Shown: positions 1 through 9,164, counted from the stretch's first letter. The stretch: DNA of 55,183 bases from Planctomycetota bacterium (GCA_016213895.1 JACQZJ010000073.1:1-55183); one strand, 5' to 3'. The notes: a model not told the origin generated them from the letters alone. Numbers and translations: made by a program.

Positions 1-1927
1 CGAGCAGTCGGAATGAGCCGTCGGCGGCGCTGATAGTCTTCGGCCCGTCGCCAAGCGGGGCGGCGCCGAACAGGGCCGAGAACTCCGTCTCCGCCTCCTC
101 CTCCCGAGGATCGCGCGCACCGGAGGCGATGCCGACGCGCGCGCCGAGGATCGGCGTGCCGTCGCGGGCGTCGACCACAATTCCCTCGCAAGTGAACGGG
201 GGCGCCAGGCGCAGCACGAGGTCCGCTCGCGTCGCGCCGGCGGCCACGTCGAGAGGCAGGGTTGTCGCCATGGCGTCGTCGTCGGCGCACGCGATCACCG
301 TGACCCGACCCGGATGCAATCCCTCGAAGAAGAACCCGCCCGAGGCATCAGTCTCGACGACCTCTCGCCGGTCGAACAAGATCGGGTGCTGAAACGCCGG
401 TCTCCTTGACGAGGACACGGGCGAACGACACTCGACCCGGCACGCCGCGACGGACGTTCCGTCCGGGCGGAACACAACGCCCGCGACGCGCGCGCCCGGC
501 GCGAGTTCGACGTCGATCGGCGCCGACGGCAGAACGAGGTTGCTCGTTGCAGGCAGGTATCCCGCCGCCGAAACGTCGACCGTGCACGGCCCCTCCGGCA
601 GCCCCTCCAGGAGGAAAGCGCCCGAGGCGTCGGTCTCGGCGCCGCGGGGCGCGCCGCGGGATGCGGCCGGCATGCGTAAGACCACCTTCGCCGCAGGCAC
701 GGGCGCCCCGGCGAGCGAGCGCACCGCGCCGCGCAGCGAGACACCGGCCTGCAGGTCCGCGTCGACCGCGCGGTGCTCTCCCGCGCCGAGATCCTCCACC
801 CGGATGCGCGCGGGAGCGAATCCCGCCACGTCGAGCGTCAAGACGAGGCTGCCCGCGGCCAGCCCGTCGATCGCGTGCTCGCCTGGCGCGACGTCCGCGA
901 AGCCCGCGCGCACGGCGCCGAAAGCGGACCCGTTCTCCGACTTGATCGTCCAGCGCAGCGGCAGGGACGGAGGCGGACCACACACGCGCACGTGCAGCGA
1001 CGCGCCGCTCTCGAGGACCAGCGTGCCGACATCCGTCTCCGCGAACGCCTCGACTGCGACGTTCTGGCGCTGCAACGGCGGGTACGCCGGGTGCAGGACA
1101 TCAACGCCCCGATCCCCGCCAGGGAGCACGCCGCGCAACACGAAGCCGCCGTCGGCGCCAGTGGTCGCGCCGACGAAATTCGAGGGATCATAGAACGGCG
1201 GCCGCGCGCAGGGCATCTCGTCGCGGGTCATCGACGAGAAGGCGGGGTTCTGCAAGAGGAGCACCCGAGCGCCTGGCAGCGGCCTCCCGGCGGGATCCAC
1301 CACGCGGCCGACGATGGAGCCCGCGGCGCGCACGAAGACTTCGTGCAGTCCGCCGCGGTCCGGGCCGAGCAACGTGGATGAGACGAGCGCGGACTGGGTC
1401 GCATCGACCTCGATGCGCAGCGGGCCGGCCGGAGCGTCCTCGAACGTCGCAACGCCGAGGCTCCCGGTGACGGCGTGCGCGCGCTCACCCGACCCGCCGA
1501 TTGCATCGAGTGAGCCGTCGGTAGCCTGCCCGGCGCCCGTCGCCAGCCCGCGCGACAGCGCCGTCTCGAGCAGCCCGTTCCAGAACGCCTCCTCGTCGGG
1601 CGGCGACGCAGAGGTCGTGGCGCCGATTCCGGGGTCGAGCAGGGCGACGCGCGCTCCAGCGACGGGTGAACCGTCCTCCGCGCGGATCACTCGGACACGC
1701 AGCGTCGCGTCGGGAACGGCGCCAGGATCGGCGGCCACCTCCCGACGCGCGGGCATCGCCGGCGCGGTGGCGCGCAGGGAGTCCGTGTCCGGCGCCCCGC
1801 CGCTGCCGTTCGTGCGCGCGTGTCCGTCCGGGCGCGCAAGGTCTCGAGGACCTGTGGGAAGGCAGAGGATCGCGACGATCGCTAATCCGGCGGCGACCGC
1901 GACCGCGAGCAGTCTCCTGCATACCAT
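1..1927 (-). CDS. Carboxypeptidase-regulatory-like repeat protein, membrane-anchored or secreted (C-terminus off the left edge)
   Basis: An open minus-strand frame runs from the ATG at 1927 to the window edge without a stop (642 codons visible). The N-terminus has an Arg pair and a hydrophobic stretch (about residues 5-23), so it is a signal peptide or anchor. The rest is a string of beta-sandwich modules of the carboxypeptidase-regulatory-like/Cna-B type. The modules repeat patterns such as 'GRVVDPAGRPLPGARV' (about residue 200) and 'TDASGAFLLEGLPEGP' (about 430), again near 480 and 525. Such modules form stalks in surface or secreted proteins and rarely show catalysis; no enzyme domain is visible in the part seen. 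A related architecture occurs at 20790-23387. The small gene at 2002-2319 lies just upstream on the same strand. The family assignment is firm; the cellular role is unknown. Confidence 0.85.
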   Translation of the reverse strand, partial: MVCRRLLAVAVAAGLAIVAILCLPTGPRDLARPDGHARTNGSGGAPDTDSLRATAPAMPARREVAADPGAVPDATLRVRVIRAEDGSPVAGARVALLDPGIGATTSASPPDEEAFWNGLLETALSRGLATGAGQATDGSLDAIGGSGERAHAVTGSLGVATFEDAPAGPLRIEVDATQSALVSSTLLGPDRGGLHEVFVRAAGSIVGRVVDPAGRPLPGARVLLLQNPAFSSMTRDEMPCARPPFYDPSNFVGATTGADGGFVLRGVLPGGDRGVDVLHPAYPPLQRQNVAVEAFAETDVGTLVLESGASLHVRVCGPPPSLPLRWTIKSENGSAFGAVRAGFADVAPGEHAIDGLAAGSLVLTLDVAGFAPARIRVEDLGAGEHRAVDADLQAGVSLRGAVRSLAGAPVPAAKVVLRMPAASRGAPRGAETDASGAFLLEGLPEGPCTVDVSAAGYLPATSNLVLPSAPIDVELAPGARVAGVVFRPDGTSVAACRVECRSPVSSSRRPAFQHPILFDRREVVETDASGGFFFEGLHPGRVTVIACADDDAMATTLPLDVAAGATRADLVLRLAPPFTCEGIVVDARDGTPILGARVGIASGARDPREEEAETEFSALFGAAPLGDGPKTISAADGSFRLL

Positions 1928-2001
1928 ATGTTGCGTTCCCGGCTGGGAAGAGGGCGCGCCCCGGCGCGACCGAGACGTCACGGCTGCATTGCGACCCAGT
2001 C

Positions 2002-2319
2002 CTACAGCATTTGCACCACCATGTCCGCGAGTTCCCGCGCCCAGGTGGGTCGGAAGACCCGGCCCGGCAACACATCCGGTTCGGGACCGCTCGGTACGGG
2101 ACCGTTCCCTGCGAGGTGTTCCCCGTTGAAGAACGCCTTGAGCAAGTCGGTTCCGTATTCGATCCGCTCATCGACCAGGTATTCGAAGATCGCACATCGC
2201 GGCGGCGCCGGCCGGACTCGACCAGCGAGCGCGAACTCGTTTGGTGCGGCGCCGCCGCGACGTGCCGTTACCCACACGAGAGGTTGAAGCCGCATCTTGT
2301 TTTTGGGGTCCTCTGACAT
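2002..2319 (-). CDS. Small hypothetical protein (105 aa)
   Basis: This ORF starts at ATG 2319 with an AGGGG stretch about 9 bases upstream as a possible ribosome site, and ends 75 bases before the start of the large surface-protein gene on the same strand. The protein has a mixed, plausible composition, with aromatic and acidic residues in a segment like 'EYLVDERIEYGTDLLKAF', unlike the Arg/Ala/Pro-rich shadow frames around it. I recognise no domain, signal peptide or membrane segment. It could be co-transcribed with the downstream gene. It may also be a chance ORF in a poorly coding interval, so confidence is moderate. Confidence 0.45.
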   Translation of the reverse strand: MSEDPKNKMRLQPLVWVTARRGGAAPNEFALAGRVRPAPPRCAIFEYLVDERIEYGTDLLKAFFNGEHLAGNGPVPSGPEPDVLPGRVFRPTWARELADMVVQML

Positions 2320-2680
2320 GATCCGACGCCCCTATCGGCATCGGCGGGGCGGACGTGGCGCATCCGCAGGCGGGAGTCGGCGGTTGCAGGTGGACGCATT
2401 CGTGACCTGGGGTCGGGCGTCGCGTGCAGGCTGGTGCCGGCGGACCGCCGCAGCGCGCTCCTTGCCCACGCAGAGCGCCAGCTCCCGAGGTTCTCGCGCT
2501 CCGCCCCCCGCCGTCGCCGTCGCCCAGAGCGTTCGAACGTAGTGAGTTGCCGACGGCCACGGCGAGGGGCAGGGAGGCCCTGCTCCGAGTCCCGAGCCCG
2601 AGCCTGCATGTCGCCCTGGTCACCTACCGCTTTCTGCGCCGGCTCGGCGCGCCGGCGTCGGACGTGGTCAGGAGAACCAA
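2320..2680. other. Intergenic stretch without a recognisable gene
   Basis: Both strands carry only Arg/Pro/Ala-rich open frames with no recognisable domain and no convincing ribosome site. The stretch lies between the small ORF at 2002-2319 and the terminator of the permease gene. I see no RNA gene or repeat in it. Confidence 0.4.
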
Positions 2681-2681
2681 T

Positions 2682-2717
2682 AAAAAACCACCCACCATCG
2701 CGAACGACCGTGGGTGG
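2682..2717 (-). terminator. Rho-independent terminator downstream of the permease gene
   Basis: A perfect 8-bp stem (2688-2695 pairing with 2710-2717, CCACCCAC/GTGGGTGG) is followed on the minus strand by a run of six T (complement of A2682-A2687). This is the classical layout of an intrinsic terminator for minus-strand transcription, and it lies about 180 bases downstream of the permease stop codon. It is the clearest intrinsic terminator in the window. Confidence 0.75.
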
Positions 2718-2895
2718 CAGCTTCCTCTCTCGGGACTGGAGGATCGGCGGAATCCTGCCCCTCCCGCGAGAGGTTTCACGTTCCTGAGGAAGAGGCCAGA
2801 ACGGCCGGCCGCTGGCGCGGCTGGGCGATCGGGTCAGCAGTGAGACGCAGGGGCGGCGGCGAGGTTCGCTCTAAATCGGACGCGGGGGCAGGACG

Positions 2896-4141
2896 TCAGG
2901 CGAGGAAGGCGTAGCGCAGCAGGAACGCGATCGCCAGGAGGTGCAGCAGGGGATGCCGGCGCCGCGCCCGGCCCGTCACCACGCTGGCGAGCGACAGGCC
3001 GATGAAGCCGAACGCGATCCCCTCCGTGATCGAGAAGCTCACCGGGATGATGAACATCGCCAGGAAGCACGGGGTGGCCTCGGCCGGGTCGTCCCAGTCG
3101 ATGTACGTCGCGCTCTTCGCCATGAGCGCCCCGACCGCGACCAGGGCCGGCGCCAGGACCGGGTAGAACGAGCGCCCGCCGGCCACGACCGGACTGCCCA
3201 CTGCCGCGATGAGCGGCGCGAACGGCAGGGCGAGGAGGAAGAGGCCGGCGGTGAAGAGGTTGGCCAGACCGGTGCGCCCGCCCGCCTGGACGCCCGCCGC
3301 GCTCTCCACGTAGCTCGTGACCGTGGAGGTGCCGAGGGAGGCGCCGACCACGGTAGCCGCCGCGTCGCAGAAGAGCGCGCGGCCCGCGCGCGGCAGCTCG
3401 CCGTTCTTCAGGAAGCCGGCGCGCGCGCCCACGCCGACGAGCGTGCCCACCGTGTCGAACACGTCGAGGAAGAAAAGGACGAACACCACCTCCACCACCT
3501 TGCTCGAGCGGAGCAGCCCGGCGAAGTCGAGCTGCGCGAGCACGGTGGAGAACGCCATGTCGCCGGCGACGATCCCCTCCGGCAGCGGCATCTGCCGCGT
3601 CGCCAGGCCGGCGGCCAGGGTGGCGAGCATTCCCAGGAAGAGGGCGGCGCGCACGCGCAGCGCCAGGAGCACGATGGTCAGCGCGATGCCGAAGAGCGCC
3701 AGCAGGGTCAGCGGCGCGGAGAGGTCCCCGAGCTTGACCAGGGTCGTGGCGTCGTCCTGCACCAGCCCGCCGAACTCCAGGCCGACCATGGCGATCATCA
3801 ACCCGATGCCGGCGGCGATCGCGTGCTTGAGCGAGTCGGGCAGGGCGCGCAGCACCTGCTCGCGGAACTTCACCAGCGCCAGCAGGATGAAAAGCGACCC
3901 CGACAGGAAGCACGCGGCCAGCCCCTGCTGCCAGGTGAGGCCGAGGCCGCCGCCCGCGAGCGGCGCGCAGGCGATGAACGAGAAGAACAGGTTGTGCGAT
4001 CCCGGCCACGTTCATGATGGCCGGCTGCACGAAGAGGATGTAGCTGAGAGTGAGGAAGGTCGTGGCCCCGGCAAGCGCCTCGGTCCGCGGCGAAGTGCCG
4101 GCGCTCTTCAGCCCGAAGCGCCGTTCCAGGATTCCAGCCAT
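2896..4141 (-). pseudogene. NCS2 family (AzgA/GhxP-like) purine permease with internal deletion and frameshift
   Basis: The N-terminal 46 codons from ATG 4141 (RTEALAGATTFLTLSYILF, ending in NVAG) match the start of AzgA-type nucleobase permeases, which import hypoxanthine, guanine or adenine across the inner membrane. Homology then resumes in another frame near 3999 (HNLFFSFIAC) and continues to the stop at 2896 through some ten hydrophobic segments, including 'FFLDVFDTVGTLVGVG'. Compared with E. coli GhxP-type proteins, about 35 residues are missing at the junction, covering the second membrane span and the ALAPxMG signature. The flanks that would meet are both GC-rich 'GCCGGGAT'-like, so a short-homology deletion is plausible. 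A terminator follows at 2682-2717. The gene is either a recent pseudogene or an assembly error; the family call is firm. Confidence 0.85.
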
Positions 4142-4281
4142 CGCGAGCTCCCCGGCGCAGCGCGCGCCCGCGCGGAGATCGTAGAGGCCGGCGCGCGCTC
4201 GAGGCCGCGCGAAATCGGCGGCCCGCGCGCCCCGGCGCGTGCGGGGTTTAAATGCCCCGGCGCCTGGTATAGAAAGGACTC

Positions 4282-5220
4282 ATGAACGCCGCCGACATGA
4301 AGTGCTGGCGCGCGGCCGGCGCGATCGCCGCCCGCGTGCGCGATTATGTCGTCTCCCTGATGCGGCCGGGCGCCAGCCTGCTCGAGGTCTCCCTGGAGGG
4401 GCACCGGCTCATGGAGGAGCTCGGCGGGCGGCCGGCCTTTCCCCTGCAGATCTCGCGCAACAGCATCGCGGCGCACTACTGCGCCCACGCCGGCGACCAG
4501 ACCGTCTTCGCGGAGGGAGACCTGGCCAAGGTCGATTGCGGCGTCCACGTGGACGGCTTCGTGGCTGACACGGCCGCGTCCGCCGACCTCTCGCGCGACG
4601 GGCGGCACGCCGGGCTCCTGGCCGCGGCCCGGGAGGCGCTGGACGCGGCAGTGGCCGCGGCCGGGCCGGGAGTCGAGGTGGTCGAGATCGGCCGCGCCGT
4701 GGAGCGGGCGATACAGGCCAGAGGCTACCAGCCGATCAGGAACCTCACCGGCCACGGCGTGGCGCGCTGGACCGTGCACGAGGCGCCGCAGATCCCGAAC
4801 GTCTCCTCGGGCAAGGGCCGCCTGCGGGCCGGCTCGTGCGTCGCGCTCGAGCCCTTCGCCACGGACGGCGGCGGCTCGGTGAGCGAACGCGGCGAGGCGC
4901 ACGTCTTCATGGCCAAGAAGGTGAACCGCAGGATCCGCGGCGCCGACCCGCGCGTGGTGGAGGCCATCCGCGCCTATAACGGCCTGCCTTTTGGCAGCCG
5001 TGACCTGGTCCAGCGCTTCCCCTACAAGCTCGTGGCCGAGACGCTGAACGCCCTGGCCCGCGCCAACCGGCTGGTCGCGTTCCCTCCGCTGTGCGAGAAG
5101 GAGGGGCGTTTCGTGTCGCAGTTCGAGCACACCATCCACGTGTCCGCGGACGGCGTGGAGATCCTGACGCTCGGCGCGGAGGTCTGCGGCAGGACGCAGG
5201 CCGCCGCGACGGCGCGCTGA
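4282..5220 (+). CDS. Type II (archaeal/eukaryotic-type) methionine aminopeptidase
   Basis: This cytosolic metalloenzyme removes the initiator methionine from nascent proteins. The 312-residue protein carries the whole pita-bread active site of class II enzymes: H65 in 'AAHYCAHAGD', metal ligands D85 (KVDCG), D96 (VADTA), H158 (LTGHG), E190 (ALEPF) and E282 (QFEHT). The 'AFPLQISRNSIAAHY' segment and the insertion between H158 and E282 are typical of archaeal and eukaryotic MetAP2, while nearly all bacteria rely on type I. The start is ATG 4282 with AAGGA at proper spacing. The gene is divergent from the broken permease and lies 18 bases before the HtrA gene, so the three plus-strand genes may form an operon. 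All catalytic ligands are present, so it should be active. Confidence 0.9.
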   Translation: MNAADMKCWRAAGAIAARVRDYVVSLMRPGASLLEVSLEGHRLMEELGGRPAFPLQISRNSIAAHYCAHAGDQTVFAEGDLAKVDCGVHVDGFVADTAASADLSRDGRHAGLLAAAREALDAAVAAAGPGVEVVEIGRAVERAIQARGYQPIRNLTGHGVARWTVHEAPQIPNVSSGKGRLRAGSCVALEPFATDGGGSVSERGEAHVFMAKKVNRRIRGADPRVVEAIRAYNGLPFGSRDLVQRFPYKLVAETLNALARANRLVAFPPLCEKEGRFVSQFEHTIHVSADGVEILTLGAEVCGRTQAAATAR

Positions 5221-5238
5221 AGGCGAAGGAGAGGTCCC

Positions 5239-6297
5239 ATGCGCCTGGCCGGCGGAGCCGCCTCCTGGCTGCTGCTCGCCCTGCTGCTCGAGACGGGCGG
5301 CGCGCGCGCGGCGCGCGCGCAGGACGCGGCCGAGGAAGAGGCCATCTTGCGCGACGCCGAGAAGATCGAGCGTTCCCTGGTCAGCCTGGTCAGCCGGATC
5401 AGGGAGTCGACCGTGGCCGTGGTGCGCTACGTCGCAGAGGACAAGGACGGCCTGGCCACGGAGGTCGGCGGCGGCATGGGCTCGGGCGTGGTCGTCTCGA
5501 ACGACGGGAAGGTGTTCACCAACGTCCACGTCATCGAGGACGCCGTGCGCATCGAGGTGGTGTTCAGCGACGGGCTGACCGCGCAGGCCGAGCTGTTCAA
5601 CAAGATGCCGCTCTACGACTTCGCCCTGCTGCGCGTGCGCCGCGCCGACCTGCGCCCGGCGGACTTCGCCAAGACCAGCCTGGTCGAGCCGGGGCAGTGG
5701 GTCCTGGCGGCCGGCAATCCCCGCGGCCTCGGCATGGACGGCGAGCCCATCGTCACGCTCGGCATCGTCTCCGGCAAGGGGCGCGTCGCCGGCGGCAAGT
5801 ACCAGTACCACAACGCGGTGCAGACCGACGCCGAGATCAACCCGGGCAACTCCGGAGGGCCGCTCTTCGACCTGAACGGCCGCGTCATCGGCATCAACGG
5901 CCTGATCTCGACGGTGAACAACGCCAGCGCGAACATCGGCGTCGGCTTCACCATCCCGGCCGACCAGATCGCCAGCTTCCTGCCGAGCATGCTCTCGGGC
6001 GAGACGGTGGAGCCGGGCTACAGCGGCATCCAGATCGAGCCGCGCACGGACGAGAAGGGGGGAGTCATGGTGAGGAGCGTCGAGCGCCGGTCGCCCGCGG
6101 ACAAGGTGGGCATCCGGCCGGGCGACCGCATCACCGGCCTGAACGGCAAGCCCATCGACGGCATCACCGCCTGGGCGAACGAGGTGGCGATGCTGCCGGG
6201 CGGCAGGACCGTGACGCTGCGCCTGGTGCGCGAGAACCGCTCCCTGGTGAAGAAGCTCACGCTGGAAACGCAGGCCAAGGACGAGACGCCGAAATGA
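5239..6297 (+). CDS. HtrA/Deg-like trypsin-fold serine protease with one PDZ domain, exported
   Basis: This is a 352-residue envelope protease of the HtrA family. A Sec signal peptide (residues 1 to about 27) precedes a trypsin-like domain with a complete triad: H97 in 'TNVHVIED', D127 in 'YDFALLRV' and S205 in 'NPGNSGGP'. A single PDZ domain follows (about 262-345, with 'SPADKVGIRPGDRITGLNG'). HtrA proteins degrade or refold misfolded envelope proteins and use the PDZ domain to sense exposed C-termini. The start is ATG 5239 behind GGAGAGG. Its stop codon overlaps the start of the next gene (ATGA at 6294-6297), so the two products should be made together, which suggests a complex with the pseudoprotease. 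HtrA-like is certain; the subclass is not. Confidence 0.92.
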   Translation: MRLAGGAASWLLLALLLETGGARAARAQDAAEEEAILRDAEKIERSLVSLVSRIRESTVAVVRYVAEDKDGLATEVGGGMGSGVVVSNDGKVFTNVHVIEDAVRIEVVFSDGLTAQAELFNKMPLYDFALLRVRRADLRPADFAKTSLVEPGQWVLAAGNPRGLGMDGEPIVTLGIVSGKGRVAGGKYQYHNAVQTDAEINPGNSGGPLFDLNGRVIGINGLISTVNNASANIGVGFTIPADQIASFLPSMLSGETVEPGYSGIQIEPRTDEKGGVMVRSVERRSPADKVGIRPGDRITGLNGKPIDGITAWANEVAMLPGGRTVTLRLVRENRSLVKKLTLETQAKDETPK

Positions 6298-8027
6298 CGC
6301 CCCGCCGCGCCGGCCCCCTGCTCGTGCTCCTGCTCGCGGCCCGCGCGGCCGGACAGATGGGCTCGCTCTCCAGCCTGGACGAGGAGTTCACCAGGGTCGT
6401 GCGCGAGATCGCGCCGGCGGTGGTCCAGGTCCAGCCGGGCATCTCTGGCGTGTGCCTGACGGACGACGGCTACGTGCTGACGAACCGCATCGTCCTCGAG
6501 GCCCTCGAGAAGACCGGGTCGCGCACGGTCAAGGTGACGTTCCCCGCGCAGCTCGCCTACGACGCCGTCGTGCACGCCGCGGACGCCGAGACGAACACGG
6601 TCATCCTCAAGATCGACGCGCGCGCGAGCTTGCCCTGCGTCCGGCCGGGCGAGCCCGGGGAACTCGCGGTCGGCCACCTCCTGATGACCGTCGGGAACGC
6701 CTTCGGCACGGCCACGGAGAGCGAGCCCGCGGTCACGCTCGGCGTGGTCTCCTCGATCCGGCGCGACCTGCAGGGCCGCCCGGCCGTCATCGAGACCTCG
6801 GCCGCGACCAACCCCGGGCAGCACGGCGGGCCGTACTTCGACACCGACGGCAAGCTGGTGGGAGTGTTCCGGGCGCTGCCCGACGGCCAGGACCTGGCGA
6901 CGGTGACGCCCATCGATCTGATCCGCGCGGCCTACTCCTCGATCCCGGCAGCGACGCGCATCTTCTCCGACCCGTCGAAGCTGCGCCCGCCGCGCAGCAA
7001 GGCGGGCGTTCTCTCCCGCGCCTTCCACATCGCGGCGAGCCGGGCGCGCCAGGGCGTCGTCACCATCGCCATCACGCGCGCGCCCCGGGAGGAGCCGGCG
7101 CAGGCGGAGACCGCGGCCGAGCAGGAGCCGGAGCGCGGGGACGGAGGCGGCGAAGGGCGGCGCAACGAAGGAAGGAAGGACAAGGAACGCGAAGAGGCCG
7201 CGGTGCCGGCGCGGGAAGGCTCCGTCACGGGCACCATCATCGACCCGCGCGGCTTCGTGCTCGCGCCCGAGCCGGCCTTTGGCGCCGACGTCAGCGCGAT
7301 CGAGGTGTTCCTCGCGGATGGGCGCAGCTTCCGCGCCACGGTGCACGCGCGCGACCGCAAGTCGCGGCTCGCCCTGCTCCTCCTGGACCGGAAGCCGGAG
7401 GACGTGCTCGAAGTGCTCGGCGACGTACCGCAGGACGCGCTGCAGGTCGGGCAGTTCGCCGTGGCGGTGGCCGCGCCGCACGGCCCGCCGGCCGAACAGG
7501 AGCCGTTCGTGACGGTCGGCCTGCTCTCGGGCCGGCACCGGCTCGACGCCTACCGGGACGCCCTCCAGACCGACGCGGGCGTCAACGTGAAGAACGCCGG
7601 AGGCGTGCTCGTCGACCTGCGGGGCAGGATGTGCGGCGTCATCCTGCCGCCGGAGATGCCCTTCGGCCAGAACTCCGGGCTGGGCTTCGCCATGCCGGTC
7701 GACGCCCTGCGCGCCGTGCTGCCGCGCATGATGGAGGGACGCGACGTCGAGCCGGCCTACATCGGCGTCGTGCTCGGGGACGCTCCCGGCGGCCGCGCCG
7801 GCGTGCTGGTCAACGAGGTGACCGAGGGCTTCCCGGGCGCCGCGGCCGGTCTCAAGCCCGGGGACGTCATCACCCACCTGGACGGCGTGCTGGTCGCGAA
7901 CCGGCGCGCCTTCACCGACCACCTGTGGAAGCACAAGGGCCCCGGCGATCCCTTGACCGTGACGGTCGAACGCCTCGGCGAGAAGCTCGATCTCGCGGTC
8001 ACGCTCACGCGCCGGCCCGAGGAGTGA
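6294..8027 (+). CDS. Exported tandem pseudoprotease: two degenerate HtrA-type trypsin folds plus a PDZ domain
   Basis: This 577-residue protein has a signal peptide (1 to about 20), a trypsin-like fold (about 25-215), a charged low-complexity linker (about 264-305), a second trypsin-like fold (about 308-480) and a C-terminal PDZ domain (about 487-573). In fold 1 the catalytic His motif reads 'LTNRIVLE' (63-70), the Asp position reads 'ETNTVILKID', and the GNSGGP motif reads 'NPGQHGGP' (173-180), so all three catalytic residues are gone. In fold 2 the Ser motif reads 'VKNAGGVLV' (432-440) and no His motif remains. It therefore cannot be a classical serine protease. The four-base overlap with the active HtrA gene suggests a regulatory, scaffolding or substrate-delivery partner; this role is inferred. 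Confidence 0.88.
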   Translation: MTPRRAGPLLVLLLAARAAGQMGSLSSLDEEFTRVVREIAPAVVQVQPGISGVCLTDDGYVLTNRIVLEALEKTGSRTVKVTFPAQLAYDAVVHAADAETNTVILKIDARASLPCVRPGEPGELAVGHLLMTVGNAFGTATESEPAVTLGVVSSIRRDLQGRPAVIETSAATNPGQHGGPYFDTDGKLVGVFRALPDGQDLATVTPIDLIRAAYSSIPAATRIFSDPSKLRPPRSKAGVLSRAFHIAASRARQGVVTIAITRAPREEPAQAETAAEQEPERGDGGGEGRRNEGRKDKEREEAAVPAREGSVTGTIIDPRGFVLAPEPAFGADVSAIEVFLADGRSFRATVHARDRKSRLALLLLDRKPEDVLEVLGDVPQDALQVGQFAVAVAAPHGPPAEQEPFVTVGLLSGRHRLDAYRDALQTDAGVNVKNAGGVLVDLRGRMCGVILPPEMPFGQNSGLGFAMPVDALRAVLPRMMEGRDVEPAYIGVVLGDAPGGRAGVLVNEVTEGFPGAAAGLKPGDVITHLDGVLVANRRAFTDHLWKHKGPGDPLTVTVERLGEKLDLAVTLTRRPEE

Positions 8028-8034
8028 GCGGCTG

Positions 8035-8916
8035 CTACGCGCCGGGGCCGACCAGGCGGTGCACGCCTTCGCGGTAGCGCCGCAGCAGGTCCTGCGTCAC
8101 CGCTCCGGGACGGCCGTCCCCCACCTTCTGGCCGGACACCGAGCGCACGGGCATGACCTCCTTCAGGCTGCTCGTGAGGAACACCTCGTCGGCGCCGAAC
8201 ACGTCGGCAGGCAGGATCTTGTCCTCCTCGACCCGATAGCCGGCCTCGGCCGCGATCTCGAAGATGAAGGAACGCGTGATGCCGTCGAGCAGCCCGCAGT
8301 CGAGGGACGGAGTGCGCAGCACGCCCTTCTTCACCAGGAAGACGTTCGATGTCGAGCCCTCGGTGACGCAGCCCTCCTGGTTCGGCATCAGGCACTCGAA
8401 GGCCCCCTGACGGCGCGCCTCGTGCAGGGCGATGATGTTGTTCAGGTAGTTGCCGCTCTTGATCTTGGGATCGAGGGAGCGCTTCCCCATGCGCGTCACG
8501 CCGACGAGCGCCACGTCGACTCCGTTCTCGTAGCAGGCCGGGTCGAAGGCCTCGAACGGGCGGACGATGATGACCACCAGTCCGTCGCCGGCCGTCTCCG
8601 CGTCGAGATTGACGAAGCCGGGGCGCGCGCCGCGGGTCACCATGATCCGCAGGCAGGAATCGACGTTCCCGGCGGCGGCGAGCGAGCGCAGGATCTCCCT
8701 CTCCAGGCCGTCCAGGCCGCCCGGGATCGGCATCCACAGCCGGGAAGCGGAGCGTCCCAGGCGCGCCAGGTGCCGGTCCAACAGAAAGGGCCTCCCGAAG
8801 TAGGTCCTGACCGTCTCGTAGACGCCGTCGCCGAAGAGGAATCCCCGGTCGAAGACCGAGACACGCGCCTCCTCGGGAGGGAAGAGCTCGCCGTTGATGT
8901 TCACGAGGACAGGCAT
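8035..8916 (-). CDS. Class IV PLP aminotransferase (branched-chain/D-amino acid aminotransferase or aminodeoxychorismate lyase type)
   Basis: This 293-residue cytosolic enzyme of the PLP fold-type IV family has the N-terminal 'SVFDRGFLFGDGVYETVR' motif (20-37), the PLP lysine K153 (or K151) in 'DPKIKSGNYLNN', and the cofactor-phosphate motif 'TEGSTSNVFLV' (185-195). Members transfer the amino group of branched-chain or D-amino acids, or eliminate pyruvate from aminodeoxychorismate. The 'KSGNYLNNIIALHEA' segment looks closest to IlvE-like transaminases, but substrate specificity cannot be fixed from sequence alone. The start is ATG 8916, and 'GELFPPEEARVSVFDRG' shows no missing N-terminus. The gene faces the pseudoprotease gene tail to tail with a 7-base gap, so it is a separate transcript. 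Confidence 0.88.
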   Translation of the reverse strand: MPVLVNINGELFPPEEARVSVFDRGFLFGDGVYETVRTYFGRPFLLDRHLARLGRSASRLWMPIPGGLDGLEREILRSLAAAGNVDSCLRIMVTRGARPGFVNLDAETAGDGLVVIIVRPFEAFDPACYENGVDVALVGVTRMGKRSLDPKIKSGNYLNNIIALHEARRQGAFECLMPNQEGCVTEGSTSNVFLVKKGVLRTPSLDCGLLDGITRSFIFEIAAEAGYRVEEDKILPADVFGADEVFLTSSLKEVMPVRSVSGQKVGDGRPGAVTQDLLRRYREGVHRLVGPGA

Positions 8917-9164
8917 TCCGGCATGTTAGCAGCCTGCGCGCGGCCCCGGCAGACCTCAGGCGCCCGCCTCAGGAGCCCACCGCGCGCGCCTCGGGAGGAC
9001 GGCACGATTCGGCTGCGGAGACGCGTTACCGGCGGGCCCTTCCCCGACTAGAGAAGGCCGCGAGCCCCGAGCTTGCCCGCGCGCGCCGCCCGGTTTCTGG
9101 CGGCTCGCTTCGTTTCAACAAAGCAACCTGGAACCGGAAACCTGCTGACCGGAGCTTGAACAGC

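Noticed and set aside
5091-6293. Upstream extension of the pseudoprotease frame to 5091
   Set aside because: It overlaps the HtrA gene in another frame as Arg/Gly-rich shadow; the real start at 6294 gives a signal peptide.
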